The notes beneath the pieces are model-generated. The model had not been told where the DNA came from. It did not search any database and worked only from the letters and a program-made list of their open reading frames with translations. A stretch of 64,000 nucleotides of DNA, taken from positions 18,136-82,135 of the forward strand of contig NZ_JAMOIM010000022.1 of the NCBI RefSeq assembly GCF_026130545.1. Reading direction: 5' to 3'. This document shows, in pieces, positions 42,771 to 51,980 of the stretch (its first letter is position 1; the number at the start of each line of letters is the position of its first letter). The translations under genes were made by a program, and so were the position numbers. Origin of the DNA: Lichenifustis flavocetrariae. Its GTDB lineage: Bacteria > Pseudomonadota > Alphaproteobacteria > Rhizobiales > Beijerinckiaceae.

Positions 42771-43426
42771 GACGTGATATCCTTGTTGAGCTTGAGAAGG
42801 GGGAAAACAAAATTGAAATCCCAAATCGATCCCAAGCTCTTGGGGAGATCTCGCGACGGATCCCGCTGACGTCTATGCAGCTCATTCCGGGCCGGCCCGA
42901 AGTCGCGCGACATACGTGCGAGACTGCACGGCCCTTCGAACCGGCATTTCCCACGAATGAGGCGACCGACGGCCGGAGCCGGCCAAGATCGTAGGCTCGC
43001 CGTTCATCGTCACTGATCGCAGCGAGAGATCGTCGGCCGAGTTCTAGTGACACCTGCCGACACGACGATGCCGGGAGGTCTGCTTTAGCTGAAGCTGATT
43101 GGTCGCCAACGGGCGAGCTTGGCCGAAAGCTGAACGGCTGTTGTCGAAACTGAATAGGCCAAAGCTGACGTTCGTTCTTTCACGATCTTACTGTTGCGAC
43201 GTTCTCGATCTCGCCTGTGCCACGGCTGCCTAAGGTCCTTCGGATCGAGCGGCTTCGAGGGGAAGGGAGCAAGAGGTCTCGATTTCCCCGCGCAGTCACT
43301 TTTTCGGCGTTGTCAACCTCCGTGTGACGCGGCCCATAAGGATGAACAGACAGCTTTTTTTCTGTGTCGCCAATGCTTGCCTTGCTGCACTGCAGTAGAG
43401 TGCAGCAACACTGAATACCCAACTTA
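42771..43426. other. Stretch without a recognisable gene
   Basis: Only low-quality open frames are seen between the cut small gene and the XRE-cupin gene. The stretch contains one copy of the dispersed repeat (43121-43140) and a second GCCAAAGCTGA-like piece at about 43158. There is nothing I can assign. Confidence 0.35.
43121..43140. repeat. Dispersed GGCCGAAAGCTG-type repeat, copy 2
   Basis: GGCCGAAAGCTGAACGGCTG matches the sequence at 34115-34135 with one inserted base and one substitution. Both copies lie in non-coding DNA near decayed mobile genes. Confidence 0.5.
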
Positions 43427-44050
43427 TCAGAAGGTTGGCGGGGTGCTGACCCAAAGGATCTTCGCACGGGATTTGCCTTCGTTCCGATAGGCGTGGGGCA
43501 TCTCCGACCGGAAGTGGAAGGACGCGCCTTCGCCGACCACAAAGCTTTTGCCGTCGACCAGGAGGACGATCTCGCCTTCCAGGATGTAGCCGAGCTCTTC
43601 GCCCTGATGTGCGACGATCTCTTCCGCACTTGCGCCCGGCTCAATCCAGTGAATGTTGCCTTGCAGCAGGTTGCCGTCGACATGCGTGATGAGACGTTCC
43701 AGCCTGATGCCTTGGTCCTTGACCACGTAGGTGGGCCGATCCTCAGGGCGTGCCACGACGGACGTGTCGTCCGTCGTGGAACTGAGAAGGGCCGATACGG
43801 TCGTATCAAGGCTCGCAGCGATCCGGTGCAGTGTCGGAAGCGAGGGGGTGGCGCGTCCGTTCTCGATTTTGGACAGCATGCTCTCCGAACAGCCGGCCGC
43901 CAAGGACACTTGGCGAAGGGTCCATGATTTACGCAACCGTGCATGCTTGAGCTTGCCGCCGATCTGCACTTCATTTTTCGCAGCGCTCGGATCGACCCGA
44001 TCCGGCGCCGACTCTGGCGTCGCGGTTTCGTGTTTCGCTCTGTCCGTCAT
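43427..44050 (-). CDS. XRE-family regulator with C-terminal cupin domain
   Basis: A 207-residue regulator. The helix-turn-helix (about residues 32-88) reads LRQVSLAAGCSESMLSKIEN and SLPTLHRIAASLDTTVSALL, and the cupin_2 domain (about 125-200) reads EEIVAHQGEELGYILEGEI and FHFRSEMPHAYRNEG. This architecture is that of PuuR-type sensors of amines, amino acids or similar small ligands. It is divergent from the LIV-type importer at 44247, and the gap contains several palindromes. It probably controls that importer and the two hydrolase genes behind it. Confidence 0.88.
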   Translation of the reverse strand: MTDRAKHETATPESAPDRVDPSAAKNEVQIGGKLKHARLRKSWTLRQVSLAAGCSESMLSKIENGRATPSLPTLHRIAASLDTTVSALLSSTTDDTSVVARPEDRPTYVVKDQGIRLERLITHVDGNLLQGNIHWIEPGASAEEIVAHQGEELGYILEGEIVLLVDGKSFVVGEGASFHFRSEMPHAYRNEGKSRAKILWVSTPPTF

Positions 44051-44090
44051 GTCAGATTCACCACCAGCCGCCTATATGTTACTCAGTGTG

Positions 44091-44200
44091 CAAGTCACTT
44101 GAACAAAATTCAATTATTTCTTCTATTGTACGCTAGATGCCTTTCGACTCGCTTGACTCGCATGTCCAAACTGTCAGAGCATTCAAGTATGTTGAACTTG
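44091..44200. promoter_or_regulatory. Palindromic operators between XRE-cupin and LIV-type importer genes
   Basis: CAAGTCACTTG (44091-44101) overlaps TTGAACAAAATTCAA (44099-44113, arms TTGAA/TTCAA). About 80 bp further, TTCAAGTATGTTGAA (44182-44196) overlaps a second CAAGT...ACTTG pair (44184-44200). The recurrence of CAAGT/ACTTG arms at both ends of an A/T-rich divergent gap fits two binding sites for one dimeric regulator, most simply the adjacent XRE-cupin protein. Confidence 0.6.
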
Positions 44201-44246
44201 CTGCCAATCGGCGGCTCGCCTGATGTACCTGCAGGATTTTAAGGCC

Positions 44247-45407
44247 ATGCTCAACCGCCTCTCCAAAGGTTTCCTTGCGACCATTAGTCTGGGCGCCCTT
44301 CTGGCCTCGAGCAACTTCGGGTTCGCGGCTTCGCAGACGATCAAGATCGCCTATGAGGGTGCGCTCACGGGGCCGGTCGCCTTCTTCGGCATCCCGATCG
44401 GAAACGGCGTCCAGTTGGCGGTTGCCCAGAACCAGGAGGCGCTCGCGAAGCTCGGCATCGATCTGCAATATGTGCCGGCTGACGATCAGGTGGATGCGGC
44501 GCAGGCGCCGACCGTCGCGCGCAAGGTCATTCAAGATGCAGACATTATCGGCGTTGTCGGTCCCATCTTCGGTAGCACGACCAATGCCGTGGGTCCGCTC
44601 TACACGCAGGCAAGCGTTCCGATGTTGACCATGGGAACCGCAGCAGCACTCGCGACCAAAGGCTGGACAATGTTCCGGGTCGTGCCCAATGACGATCTAC
44701 AGGCAGCCGCGGTCGCGGATTACATGACCAAAGCCCTCAAGATCACGAAGATCGGCGTGATCGACGACGGAACCCAGTACGGTCACGGTCTGGCCGCAGC
44801 CGTGAAGGCGCAGGTCGCCAAGGACGGCGGCAGCGTGGTTGTCGAGGAGGCGATCGATCCGAATGGCGACGATTTCTCCAGCACCGTATCCAAGATCACC
44901 GCGAGTGGGGCAAAAGGCGTATTTCTTGGCGCCAGCGTCAATACCGAGACGGTGTTCAATCGCCAACTCGTCGAGGGCGGCTATTCGGGCACATTCTTTG
45001 CCCCCGACGGAACGCTCTCGCCCGATTACGTCAAGCTGGCCGGCCCGTCGTCCGAAGGAACATATTTCACGTCTCAAGCGGCGCCGGTCGCCGATTACGG
45101 TGGGCCGAAGGACGGCCCGCTCGCGACATTCTTTAACGACTATAAGGCGAAGTTCTCCGCGGATGCGCAGGCCTATAGTGCGGAAGGATTTGATGCGACG
45201 AGCATGATCGTTGCAGCGATCAAGTCGGGCGTTCGGGATCGCGCGGGACTTGTCGACTATCTGCGGAGCAAGGATTACCGCGGTTTGACCCGCACCTACA
45301 AATTCCAGGCGAACGGCGAGCCTGAAAGCGACACGAGCATCAATATCTATCAAATCAAGAACGGAAAGATCGCGTGGCTCGGTGCCAGCAGTGACCTGAC
45401 CAAGTAG
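44247..45407 (+). CDS. Branched-chain-amino-acid-type ABC importer binding protein (LivK-like)
   Basis: A 386-residue periplasmic binding protein of the Leu/Ile/Val class (Peripla_BP_6). A Sec signal (MLNRLSKGFLATISLGALLA, cleaved near GFAASQ) precedes IKIAYEGALTGPVAFFGIPIGNG, then GVVGPIFGSTTNAVGPLY and MFRVVPNDDLQAAAVADYM. Two starts are possible: 44223 and 44247; the second gives a cleaner signal peptide. LIV-class proteins bind amino acids, amides, urea or aromatic acids; the neighbouring hydrolases suggest an amide or ester ligand. Confidence 0.88.
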   Translation: MLNRLSKGFLATISLGALLASSNFGFAASQTIKIAYEGALTGPVAFFGIPIGNGVQLAVAQNQEALAKLGIDLQYVPADDQVDAAQAPTVARKVIQDADIIGVVGPIFGSTTNAVGPLYTQASVPMLTMGTAAALATKGWTMFRVVPNDDLQAAAVADYMTKALKITKIGVIDDGTQYGHGLAAAVKAQVAKDGGSVVVEEAIDPNGDDFSSTVSKITASGAKGVFLGASVNTETVFNRQLVEGGYSGTFFAPDGTLSPDYVKLAGPSSEGTYFTSQAAPVADYGGPKDGPLATFFNDYKAKFSADAQAYSAEGFDATSMIVAAIKSGVRDRAGLVDYLRSKDYRGLTRTYKFQANGEPESDTSINIYQIKNGKIAWLGASSDLTK

Positions 45408-45456
45408 CGATCTCCCGACCTCACGCCTCATCCGCAGACAATCTCGAGATCATGCG

Positions 45457-46398
45457 ATGAGCTGCCTCGCCAGTCTTCAGCAGCAGTTCTTCGCGAGCCT
45501 GTTCAACGGCCTTGCGATCGGTTCGATCTACGCGCTGATCGCGCTCGGCCTGACGATGGTCTATGGCATCCTCAACCTGATCAACTTCGCCCACGGCGAA
45601 ATCTTCATGATCGGAGCATTTGCGGCGTTGGGCGTCTTGTCGGCGCTTGGGGTGAGCGCGTCGTCGAGCGGGCTGGGCATCACTTTGGCGATTGCCGCCG
45701 CTGCTTTGGCCGCCATGGCCGCTTCGGGTGCGGCGGCGATGCTTCTGGAGGTCGTCGCATACCGGCCGCTCAGGCGTCGCGGCGCACCCCGTCATGCGGC
45801 CATGATTTCAGGGCTGGGGTGCAGCGTGGCTATCCAGGAAACCTTCGCGCTGGCATTCGGGCGCGGTAATCTACCTTATCCCAGCGTATTTCCGTTGAAG
45901 ACACTACTTGTCGTCGAAAGCGGTCGAATCACCAGCCGCATGGTGCTGATCATGATCTGCACCCTGGGCATGATGATCTTGCTGGACAGGGTCGTCATGC
46001 ACACAAGACTGGGCCGCGGGATACGCGCCTTGGCACAAGACCCGGTCGCGGCCGGGCTCATGGGCGTGAATATCTCCCGCGCCATCCTGGTCACGTTTTT
46101 GATCGGCGGGCTGTGTGCAGGACTGGGTGGCGTTCTTTATGGAATATACTTTAGCAAGACGAGCTATATGCTCGGCTTCATTCCAGGATTGAAGGGACTG
46201 ACTGCCGCTATCCTTGGGGGCGTGGGTAATCTGCCCGGCGCGGTGCTCGGTGGGTTGTTGCTCGGACTGATGGAGAATTTGGGAGGCGCGTGCCTCCCCG
46301 GCCAACTCAAGGATGTGGTCGGATTTGGCGCCCTTCTTCTCGTTCTTGTCTTCCGCCCACAAGGACTGCTTGGCGAACGTCTCGCCCGGCGAACATGA
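45457..46398 (+). CDS. LIV-type ABC importer permease (LivH-like)
   Basis: A 313-residue inner-membrane permease: FNGLAIGSIYALIALGLTMV near the N-terminus, LINFAHGEIFMIGAF, RALAQDPVAAGLMGVN and a GLKGLTAAILGGVGNLPGAV loop, all standard for LivH. The stop overlaps the fused LivM-LivG-LivF gene by four bases (ATGA), so the channel partners are co-translated. There are 49 nt between it and the binding-protein gene. Confidence 0.9.
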   Translation: MSCLASLQQQFFASLFNGLAIGSIYALIALGLTMVYGILNLINFAHGEIFMIGAFAALGVLSALGVSASSSGLGITLAIAAAALAAMAASGAAAMLLEVVAYRPLRRRGAPRHAAMISGLGCSVAIQETFALAFGRGNLPYPSVFPLKTLLVVESGRITSRMVLIMICTLGMMILLDRVVMHTRLGRGIRALAQDPVAAGLMGVNISRAILVTFLIGGLCAGLGGVLYGIYFSKTSYMLGFIPGLKGLTAAILGGVGNLPGAVLGGLLLGLMENLGGACLPGQLKDVVGFGALLLVLVFRPQGLLGERLARRT

Positions 46399-48965
46399 AG
46401 TCTCAGCGCGTGTCCCTGCTCGCATCGCTCGGCTGGCGGTCCGGCGACCTTTTTCACGAAGCGCTTCCGATCGCGTTGATCGTCGGCGTGGGGGCCCTCG
46501 GCTTGCAACCGTTCGGCCTCGGATCGCCTTATCTCAGCGCCGTGGCCGTCATGGCGGGCATCTACATGCTGCTCGCGATGGGACTGAACGTTGTGGTCGG
46601 CTTCAGCGGTTTGCTCGATCTTGGTTACGTCGGGTTCTGGGCCGTCGGCGCTTACGCGACTGCCATCGTGACGGGCGTTGCGCCTTTCCATATCGTCAGC
46701 CTCGATTTCTGGCAGGCAATCCCGGTCGCGATTTTCGCGGCCGTGACCAGCGGCTTGTTTCTTGGCCTCGTAACCTTGCGGGTGCGAGGAGACTATCTCG
46801 CCATTGTGACCCTGGGCTTTGGCGAGATCGTTAGGATCGTGGCGAATTCCTGGGACTCGGTCACCGGGGGTCCAAGTGGGATCACCGACATCCAGCATCC
46901 CGAGATCTTTGGGCTCGATTTCGGGCTTGATCCGCGCCGTTACGTTCTCTTGACGTGGCTCTTCATCGGCTTGCTCTACTTCATCATCTCCAACCTTTGG
47001 CGGTCCAAGCTCGGGCGGGCCTGGTACGCAACCAAGCAGGACGAGGACGCGGCCGAGATCATTGGCGTGCCGACATTCCGGATGAAGTTGCTGGCCTTCG
47101 CGACGGGCGCATCGACAGCCGGCTTCGCGGGCGCCGTCTACAGTTCCTATGTCGGCTACATCATTCCCTCGAATTTCGTGCTGCTGACCGCCATCATGGT
47201 CCTCGCGGCCGTGGTGCTTGGCGGCATGGGGAACATGAAGGGCGCGATGGTGGGAGCCATTCTCATCGTGTTCCTTCCGGAGTTGTTTCGCCCCTTCGCG
47301 GAAGCACGATTTTTGATCTTCGGCGTGCTCCTGGTCGTTGCGATGGTTCTCAGGCCAGACGGGTTGTTCCCGCTGCGCCCGCGCCGCTACCGGCTCCGTC
47401 CAGTGCCATCGATCACCTTCGACAGCTCCCCAGCCATTGGGCCAGTGTCTCCCGGTACCGAATTCGTCCTCGAATGTCGGGACGTCGGAAAGCGATTCGG
47501 TGGCCTCGTTGCGGTCCGCGGGGTGGATGTTTCGATCCGCAAAGGCGAGATCTTCGCAATCATAGGCCCCAACGGGGCGGGAAAGAGCACGTTGTTCAAC
47601 CTGATCAGCGGCACTGTGAAACCGGACAGCGGAACCGTGGCACTGGCGGGAAATTCGATCAATGCCTTGAGGCCGCACGCGATCGCAAAAGCTGGGATCG
47701 CGCGGACTTTCCAGCTGATCAGGCTTTTTTCGGCCGTCACGGTGCTGGAAAATGTACTGGTCGGCGCCGATCTCCGCATTGCGGTCAATCCGGTTTTGAC
47801 CGCGCTCGGGCTACCCGGGGCCCGGCGCGCCGACATGCAAGCCATCGCCGTCGCAGATGCCGCGCTGTCGTTCTGCGGTATCGCTCATCTGGCGCCGCTC
47901 CTGGCCGGAAGCCTTTCCTACGGCGATCAACGGCGCGTTGAGATCGCGAGGGCTCTGGCGGCGGCGCCCAAGGTGCTGCTGCTCGACGAGCCTGCGGCCG
48001 GCATGAACCCCACGGAACGTAAAATGCTGGGCGAATTGGTCCGCAAGATCCGGGTAACTGGCGTAACCGTCGTGATCGTTGAACACGACGTCAATCTGGT
48101 CATGGGCATCGCGGATGCGGTCCTTGTCCTGGAACGCGGCGCGGTCATCGCCTACGGAAAGCCGGAAACGGTGCAACGCGACCGGCGCGTGATCGAGGCT
48201 TATCTCGGCCGCCGGACACACGCCGCTCCGGCTGAGCGCGCGCATAAGACTCCTGCGGAACCCCTGCTCGAGGTTCGCGATCTGAAGGTTTCGTATGGTC
48301 CGATCCAGGCTGTGCATGGCGTGGACTTGGAGGTGCGACGGGGTGAGATCGTCGCTTTGATCGGCGCCAATGGTGCCGGCAAGTCCTCCACCCTGCTGGC
48401 CTTGTCGGGCGCACGCCGTGCGTCGTCGGGCACCATATCCTTCGAACACACCCGAATCGAACATTGGCCGGCTCACCGCATTGCCGCGACCGGCATCGCC
48501 CTGGTTCCGGAGGGGCGCCGCGTCTTCCCCCGCATGACCGTGTGGGAGAACCTCGCCATGGGGTCCTATGCGCGCGCCGGTGACGGGAGCGATCAGGATC
48601 TGGAACGCATGTTTGACCTGTTCCCGATCCTCAAGGCTCGGCTGACGCAGCCCGGCGGGTCGTTGTCGGGCGGAGAGCAGCAGATGCTCGCCATGGCGCG
48701 TGCCCTGATGTCCCGTCCGACGCTGTTGATGCTGGACGAGCCGTCCATGGGTCTCGCCCCACAGATTGTCGATCGAATCTTCGAGATCATCGAAAACGTC
48801 AACGCCGCGGGAACGAGTGTTCTCCTCGTAGAGCAGAATGCCGAGAAGTCGTTGGCCATCGCGGACCGCGCCTACGTGATCGAGGGAGGCCGGATCCGAC
48901 TGTCGGGCGCCGGGTCATTTCTGCTCGACCATCCCGACGTCCAGGCGGCTTATCTCGGGGCCTAG
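46395..48965 (+). CDS. Fused LIV-type permease and two ATPases (LivM-LivG-LivF)
   Basis: One 856-residue frame carries three LIV components. Residues 1 to about 335 form a LivM permease (YMLLAMGLNVVVGFSGLLDL, GVPTFRMKLLAFATGA, VLGGMGNMKGAMVGA). About 357-608 is LivG: Walker A GPNGAGKST near residue 390, IARTFQLIRLF, LSYGDQRRVEIARALA, LLLDEPAAGMNP. About 624-856 is LivF: Walker A GANGAGKSS near 658, LVPEGRRVFPRMTV, LSGGEQQMLAMARAL, MLDEPSMGLAPQ. LivM-LivG fusions are common; all three in one chain is unusual. All functional motifs are intact and no frame break is visible. Confidence 0.9.
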   Translation: MKSQRVSLLASLGWRSGDLFHEALPIALIVGVGALGLQPFGLGSPYLSAVAVMAGIYMLLAMGLNVVVGFSGLLDLGYVGFWAVGAYATAIVTGVAPFHIVSLDFWQAIPVAIFAAVTSGLFLGLVTLRVRGDYLAIVTLGFGEIVRIVANSWDSVTGGPSGITDIQHPEIFGLDFGLDPRRYVLLTWLFIGLLYFIISNLWRSKLGRAWYATKQDEDAAEIIGVPTFRMKLLAFATGASTAGFAGAVYSSYVGYIIPSNFVLLTAIMVLAAVVLGGMGNMKGAMVGAILIVFLPELFRPFAEARFLIFGVLLVVAMVLRPDGLFPLRPRRYRLRPVPSITFDSSPAIGPVSPGTEFVLECRDVGKRFGGLVAVRGVDVSIRKGEIFAIIGPNGAGKSTLFNLISGTVKPDSGTVALAGNSINALRPHAIAKAGIARTFQLIRLFSAVTVLENVLVGADLRIAVNPVLTALGLPGARRADMQAIAVADAALSFCGIAHLAPLLAGSLSYGDQRRVEIARALAAAPKVLLLDEPAAGMNPTERKMLGELVRKIRVTGVTVVIVEHDVNLVMGIADAVLVLERGAVIAYGKPETVQRDRRVIEAYLGRRTHAAPAERAHKTPAEPLLEVRDLKVSYGPIQAVHGVDLEVRRGEIVALIGANGAGKSSTLLALSGARRASSGTISFEHTRIEHWPAHRIAATGIALVPEGRRVFPRMTVWENLAMGSYARAGDGSDQDLERMFDLFPILKARLTQPGGSLSGGEQQMLAMARALMSRPTLLMLDEPSMGLAPQIVDRIFEIIENVNAAGTSVLLVEQNAEKSLAIADRAYVIEGGRIRLSGAGSFLLDHPDVQAAYLGA

Positions 48966-49002
48966 CCGCCGGTTACCATCTCCATAAGAAGGACGAACAG
49001 CA

Positions 49003-50214
49003 ATGCCCAAGATCGTACGCTCCGGCCAGGATTGGATTCTCGACCGCTTCATCGGGACTCTTGGCGTCAATGCTCTCATGCCCGGTTTCATGACATTCAT
49101 GGCCAGCCCGATCGTCGGGTTCAACAACGCCGATCTCGAATATATCGGGAGGACCACCAAGGGCGTGTCGAGCATGCGCCGGGCCTACGAGCGCGTCGGG
49201 AAGTACCGCGAAGGTCTGGCGCAGGAGGCTGAGGCTCGCGGTTACGTTGCAACGGCCCGTCGCCAGTTCCACTACGCGTCGCTCGCCTATGGCTTCGCCC
49301 AATATACCGTGCAGGAGGACCACAGCCCGGTGAAGAAGGCCCTGCACGACAAGTCGCAGGAGTGCTTCGGCGGGGTGATGCGACATGCTGCAACACCAAT
49401 TGAGAAAGTGGAAATTCCGTTCGAAGACGAGCCCAGCTACGATGCCAAAACGTTTCCGGGCATTCTCCACCTGCCGGCGGGCCCGGGCCCTTGGCCTTGC
49501 GTGATCTTCATCCCGGGCACGGATATGCACAAGGAGCAGGTTCCCAATCCGGAGGACAACATCTTCATCAAGCGGGGCATGGCGGTCTTGGCTTTGGACG
49601 GACCGGGGCAAGGGGAAAGCCTGCTGCGCATGCTCAAGGTCCGTGTCGACACCTGGAACTACGAGCGGGCCGTCAGCGCCGCGATCGACTATCTCGAGAC
49701 TCGTCCGGAGATCGATTCGAGCCGTATCGCCACGTTCGGCGTTAGCACCGGCTCCTATTGGTCGCCGCGCGCTGCAATCTGGGAAGCCCGTCACGGCAAC
49801 AGGATCAAGGCAGCCGGCGGCCTGGCGGCGCAGTGGGACCCGTCCTTCGTCACCGAATTCGAATATGCCCAGCCGAACTTCAAGTCGAACTACATGTATA
49901 TGGCAGGCGACGACTCCGAGGCGGAGTTCGACAGGAAGGCACCGCTCCACGATCTGCGGCAGGATATCGCCGAGATCACCTGCCCGATCCTGATCGTCCA
50001 GGGTGAGTATGATGAGCTCTGCACGCCCGATCAGGTCGAAGCGATCCTCGCGAACGCAAAGGCCCCGACGGAGATGCGCATCTACGAGGATGAATTCCAT
50101 CCGCTCGGCGGTGTTGCGGTCGAAGCCTACGAAAGCGCCGTCGACTGGCTGAAGGATCGGCTCGACCAGAAGCCGGTCGAGCAGTCGTTGATCACTCGTA
50201 TTCCACGCCTGTAA
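49003..50214 (+). CDS. Alpha/beta hydrolase (pseudooxynicotine hydrolase/FrsA-like)
   Basis: A 403-residue alpha/beta hydrolase with a long N-terminal helical region (about residues 1-140), as in 2,6-dihydroxypseudooxynicotine hydrolase and FrsA-like proteins. The nucleophile is in TFGVSTGSYWSPRAA, the acid in QGEYDELCTP, the histidine in EDEFHPLGG. C-C or ester bonds next to a carbonyl are typical targets. It follows the LIV-type importer gene by 37 bp and precedes a deacetylase-like gene, so the three likely form one operon for uptake and hydrolysis of a small compound. Confidence 0.83.
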   Translation: MPKIVRSGQDWILDRFIGTLGVNALMPGFMTFMASPIVGFNNADLEYIGRTTKGVSSMRRAYERVGKYREGLAQEAEARGYVATARRQFHYASLAYGFAQYTVQEDHSPVKKALHDKSQECFGGVMRHAATPIEKVEIPFEDEPSYDAKTFPGILHLPAGPGPWPCVIFIPGTDMHKEQVPNPEDNIFIKRGMAVLALDGPGQGESLLRMLKVRVDTWNYERAVSAAIDYLETRPEIDSSRIATFGVSTGSYWSPRAAIWEARHGNRIKAAGGLAAQWDPSFVTEFEYAQPNFKSNYMYMAGDDSEAEFDRKAPLHDLRQDIAEITCPILIVQGEYDELCTPDQVEAILANAKAPTEMRIYEDEFHPLGGVAVEAYESAVDWLKDRLDQKPVEQSLITRIPRL

Positions 50215-50226
50215 GGGAGATCCGCC

Positions 50227-51111
50227 ATGCCCCTCAGCATCCGCGAGCGCGTTCCCTATGTCGCGATCGTCGACCGCCCGTCCCTGACACTTCCTGATGG
50301 GGTGCGGATGCCCGTCTGGGTGATCGTCAACGTCGAGAACTGGGACCCCCGACGGGCGATGCCCAGGGCCGTGCTGCCACCGCCGATGGGCAATCCGCTG
50401 CTCCCCGACGTTCCCAATTGGTCCTGGCACGAGTACGGCATGCGCGTGGGCTTCTGGCGCATCTTCAAAAGTTTGAACGATCGCTGCATCGTTCCGACCC
50501 TGGCGACCAATGGATCGGTCTGCGAGACCTATCCGCGGATCGTCCAGGCTGCGCATGAGAAAGGCTGGGAACTGATGGGCCATGGATGGCTGCAAGGCCC
50601 GATGCACGTGCTCGAAGACCAGAAGGCCTCGATCCGCCGGACCATGAATGCGCTCCGCGCTGTGTCCGGCAAGAACCCGCGTGGGTGGGAAAGTCCGGGC
50701 CTGACCGAAACGCAGGAGACCATCGACCTTCTGGCCGGCGAAGGCATCGAATACGTGGCCGATTGGGTACTGGACGACCTCCCTTGCGAGATCAAGACGG
50801 CGTCCTCACCTATCCTTTCGGTCCCCTACACGGTCGAGATCAACGACGTTGCGATCTCTGCGGTGGCGCAGCACTCGTCCGACGAGATCCTGAAGCGCGG
50901 GATACGTCAGTTCGACAGGCTGTATGAGGAATGCGAGAAGGCGCCCCGCATCATGTCGATTAGCCTTCATCCCTATTTAACGGGCGTTCCGCATCGAATC
51001 GGATTCGTCGAAGAATTGCTCGATTACATCTCGTCGAAGCCGGGGGCCGTGTTCTGGACTGGTGAGCAAATTGTCGATTGGTATAGGCAGTTCAATTCCG
51101 GAGGCGCGTAG
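50227..51111 (+). CDS. Polysaccharide-deacetylase-fold amidase (PuuE-like)
   Basis: A 294-residue NodB-homology protein of the cytoplasmic PuuE/allantoinase-like branch. It contains MPVWVIVNVENWDP, DVPNWSWHEYGMRVGFWRI, GWELMGHGWLQGPMHVLEDQ and SISLHPYLTGVPHR. There is no signal peptide, so a cytoplasmic C-N hydrolysis (cyclic amide or N-acyl compound) is more likely than cell-wall work. GGGAGATCCGCC precedes the start; 12 bp separate it from the hydrolase gene. Confidence 0.85.
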   Translation: MPLSIRERVPYVAIVDRPSLTLPDGVRMPVWVIVNVENWDPRRAMPRAVLPPPMGNPLLPDVPNWSWHEYGMRVGFWRIFKSLNDRCIVPTLATNGSVCETYPRIVQAAHEKGWELMGHGWLQGPMHVLEDQKASIRRTMNALRAVSGKNPRGWESPGLTETQETIDLLAGEGIEYVADWVLDDLPCEIKTASSPILSVPYTVEINDVAISAVAQHSSDEILKRGIRQFDRLYEECEKAPRIMSISLHPYLTGVPHRIGFVEELLDYISSKPGAVFWTGEQIVDWYRQFNSGGA

Positions 51112-51800
51112 ATCGCGGCGCCGCGTCCTAAATCCTGGAAAGAGATCCTCTGCTCAGTGGGTAGATGGTCTAAAGTCCGCAGAGCCACGACCAGCGCAAC
51201 TGGGCCACAAGGGTCGCTCCATTCACGCCCAGCCCTTATGATCGATACATCTATCCCAATTGCCCGCTTCGGCACAGGAGGAGTGCGGTTACTGAAGGGC
51301 ACCTTCAAGGCTCGGGCACCTTCGATCTGATCTTCCAAGCATTCCTTGAAGTCAATAAAATGGGCATGATTTTCGCTGGCCGTCCAATGGCCGCTTGCGA
51401 CCGCCGATGTCATGCCCTCGAATGACTTACTTGGGCGCACCGCAGGCTGGCTGCTCTTCGCCGGATGTTCGTCGAATAAAGGCATGAACGGCGAGGTCAA
51501 CATGCTGGTGAGGCCGATACGCAACTCAGAGATCACGACGGCCGGCGGGTCGCGCTTGGAGAAGTGAGCGGCTGCGACGCCGCTTTCCGGCACGCCCGCA
51601 TCGAGCCTCTGCGCCCGTTGGTCCTCGATTCGCGTCCGGCACGAGATCGGCTCGCTGAGGATGGCTGCTTCGAGGCGATCCAAAGAACTTCAAGATCGGC
51701 GGTCAGAGCCGTAAGTCCGCCGATCGCGTGCGCTACCACGATCGCGATGGACGTCGTGATGGCCTTGGGGTCGCCGAGTGCCAGGGTCTTTGATCCCAAC
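51112..51800 (-). pseudogene. Decayed LysR-family regulator
   Basis: No intact gene lies here, but two minus-strand frames carry LysR-like pieces. LTADLEVLWIASKQPSSAS (near 51690-51720) resembles the first helix-turn-helix. VISELRIGLTSMLTSPFMPL and IDVSIIRAGREWSDP... followed by ALRTLDHLPTEQRISFQDL resemble the co-inducer domain (family: DVAI...WSD...ALPxDHPLA...I...DL). Frameshifts lie near 51640 and in the middle. The assignment rests on short motifs and is uncertain. The rest of the gap to 51927 shows nothing recognisable. Confidence 0.45.
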
Positions 51801-51927
51801 CCTTAGCTGTGCGCCGCACGATGTTGCGGGCGAGCAGCACAGCAGGCGCCGCGGCGCCGGCCCCCCAACCATATGGCCCCGGCGAAAAACACCCGGATCG
51901 GCCAAACGGCATCTAGACGATTAAAAA

Positions 51928-51951
51928 ATAGCGTATAGAATATATTCGTAA
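51928..51951. promoter_or_regulatory. 24-bp operator-like sequence, copy 1
   Basis: A 24-bp sequence with the core TATAGAATATATTC (self-complementary GAATATATTC in the middle) ends 30 bp before the SDR start at 51981. The identical 24 bp occurs at 61475-61498 in front of the divergent SDR/GntR pair. The core resembles GntR/FCD-family sites, and the region also has the composition of a -10 element. It probably binds the GntR regulator at 61651. Confidence 0.75.
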
Positions 51952-51980
51952 GCCACTATCGGGCCGCAATGGGAGAGCGC

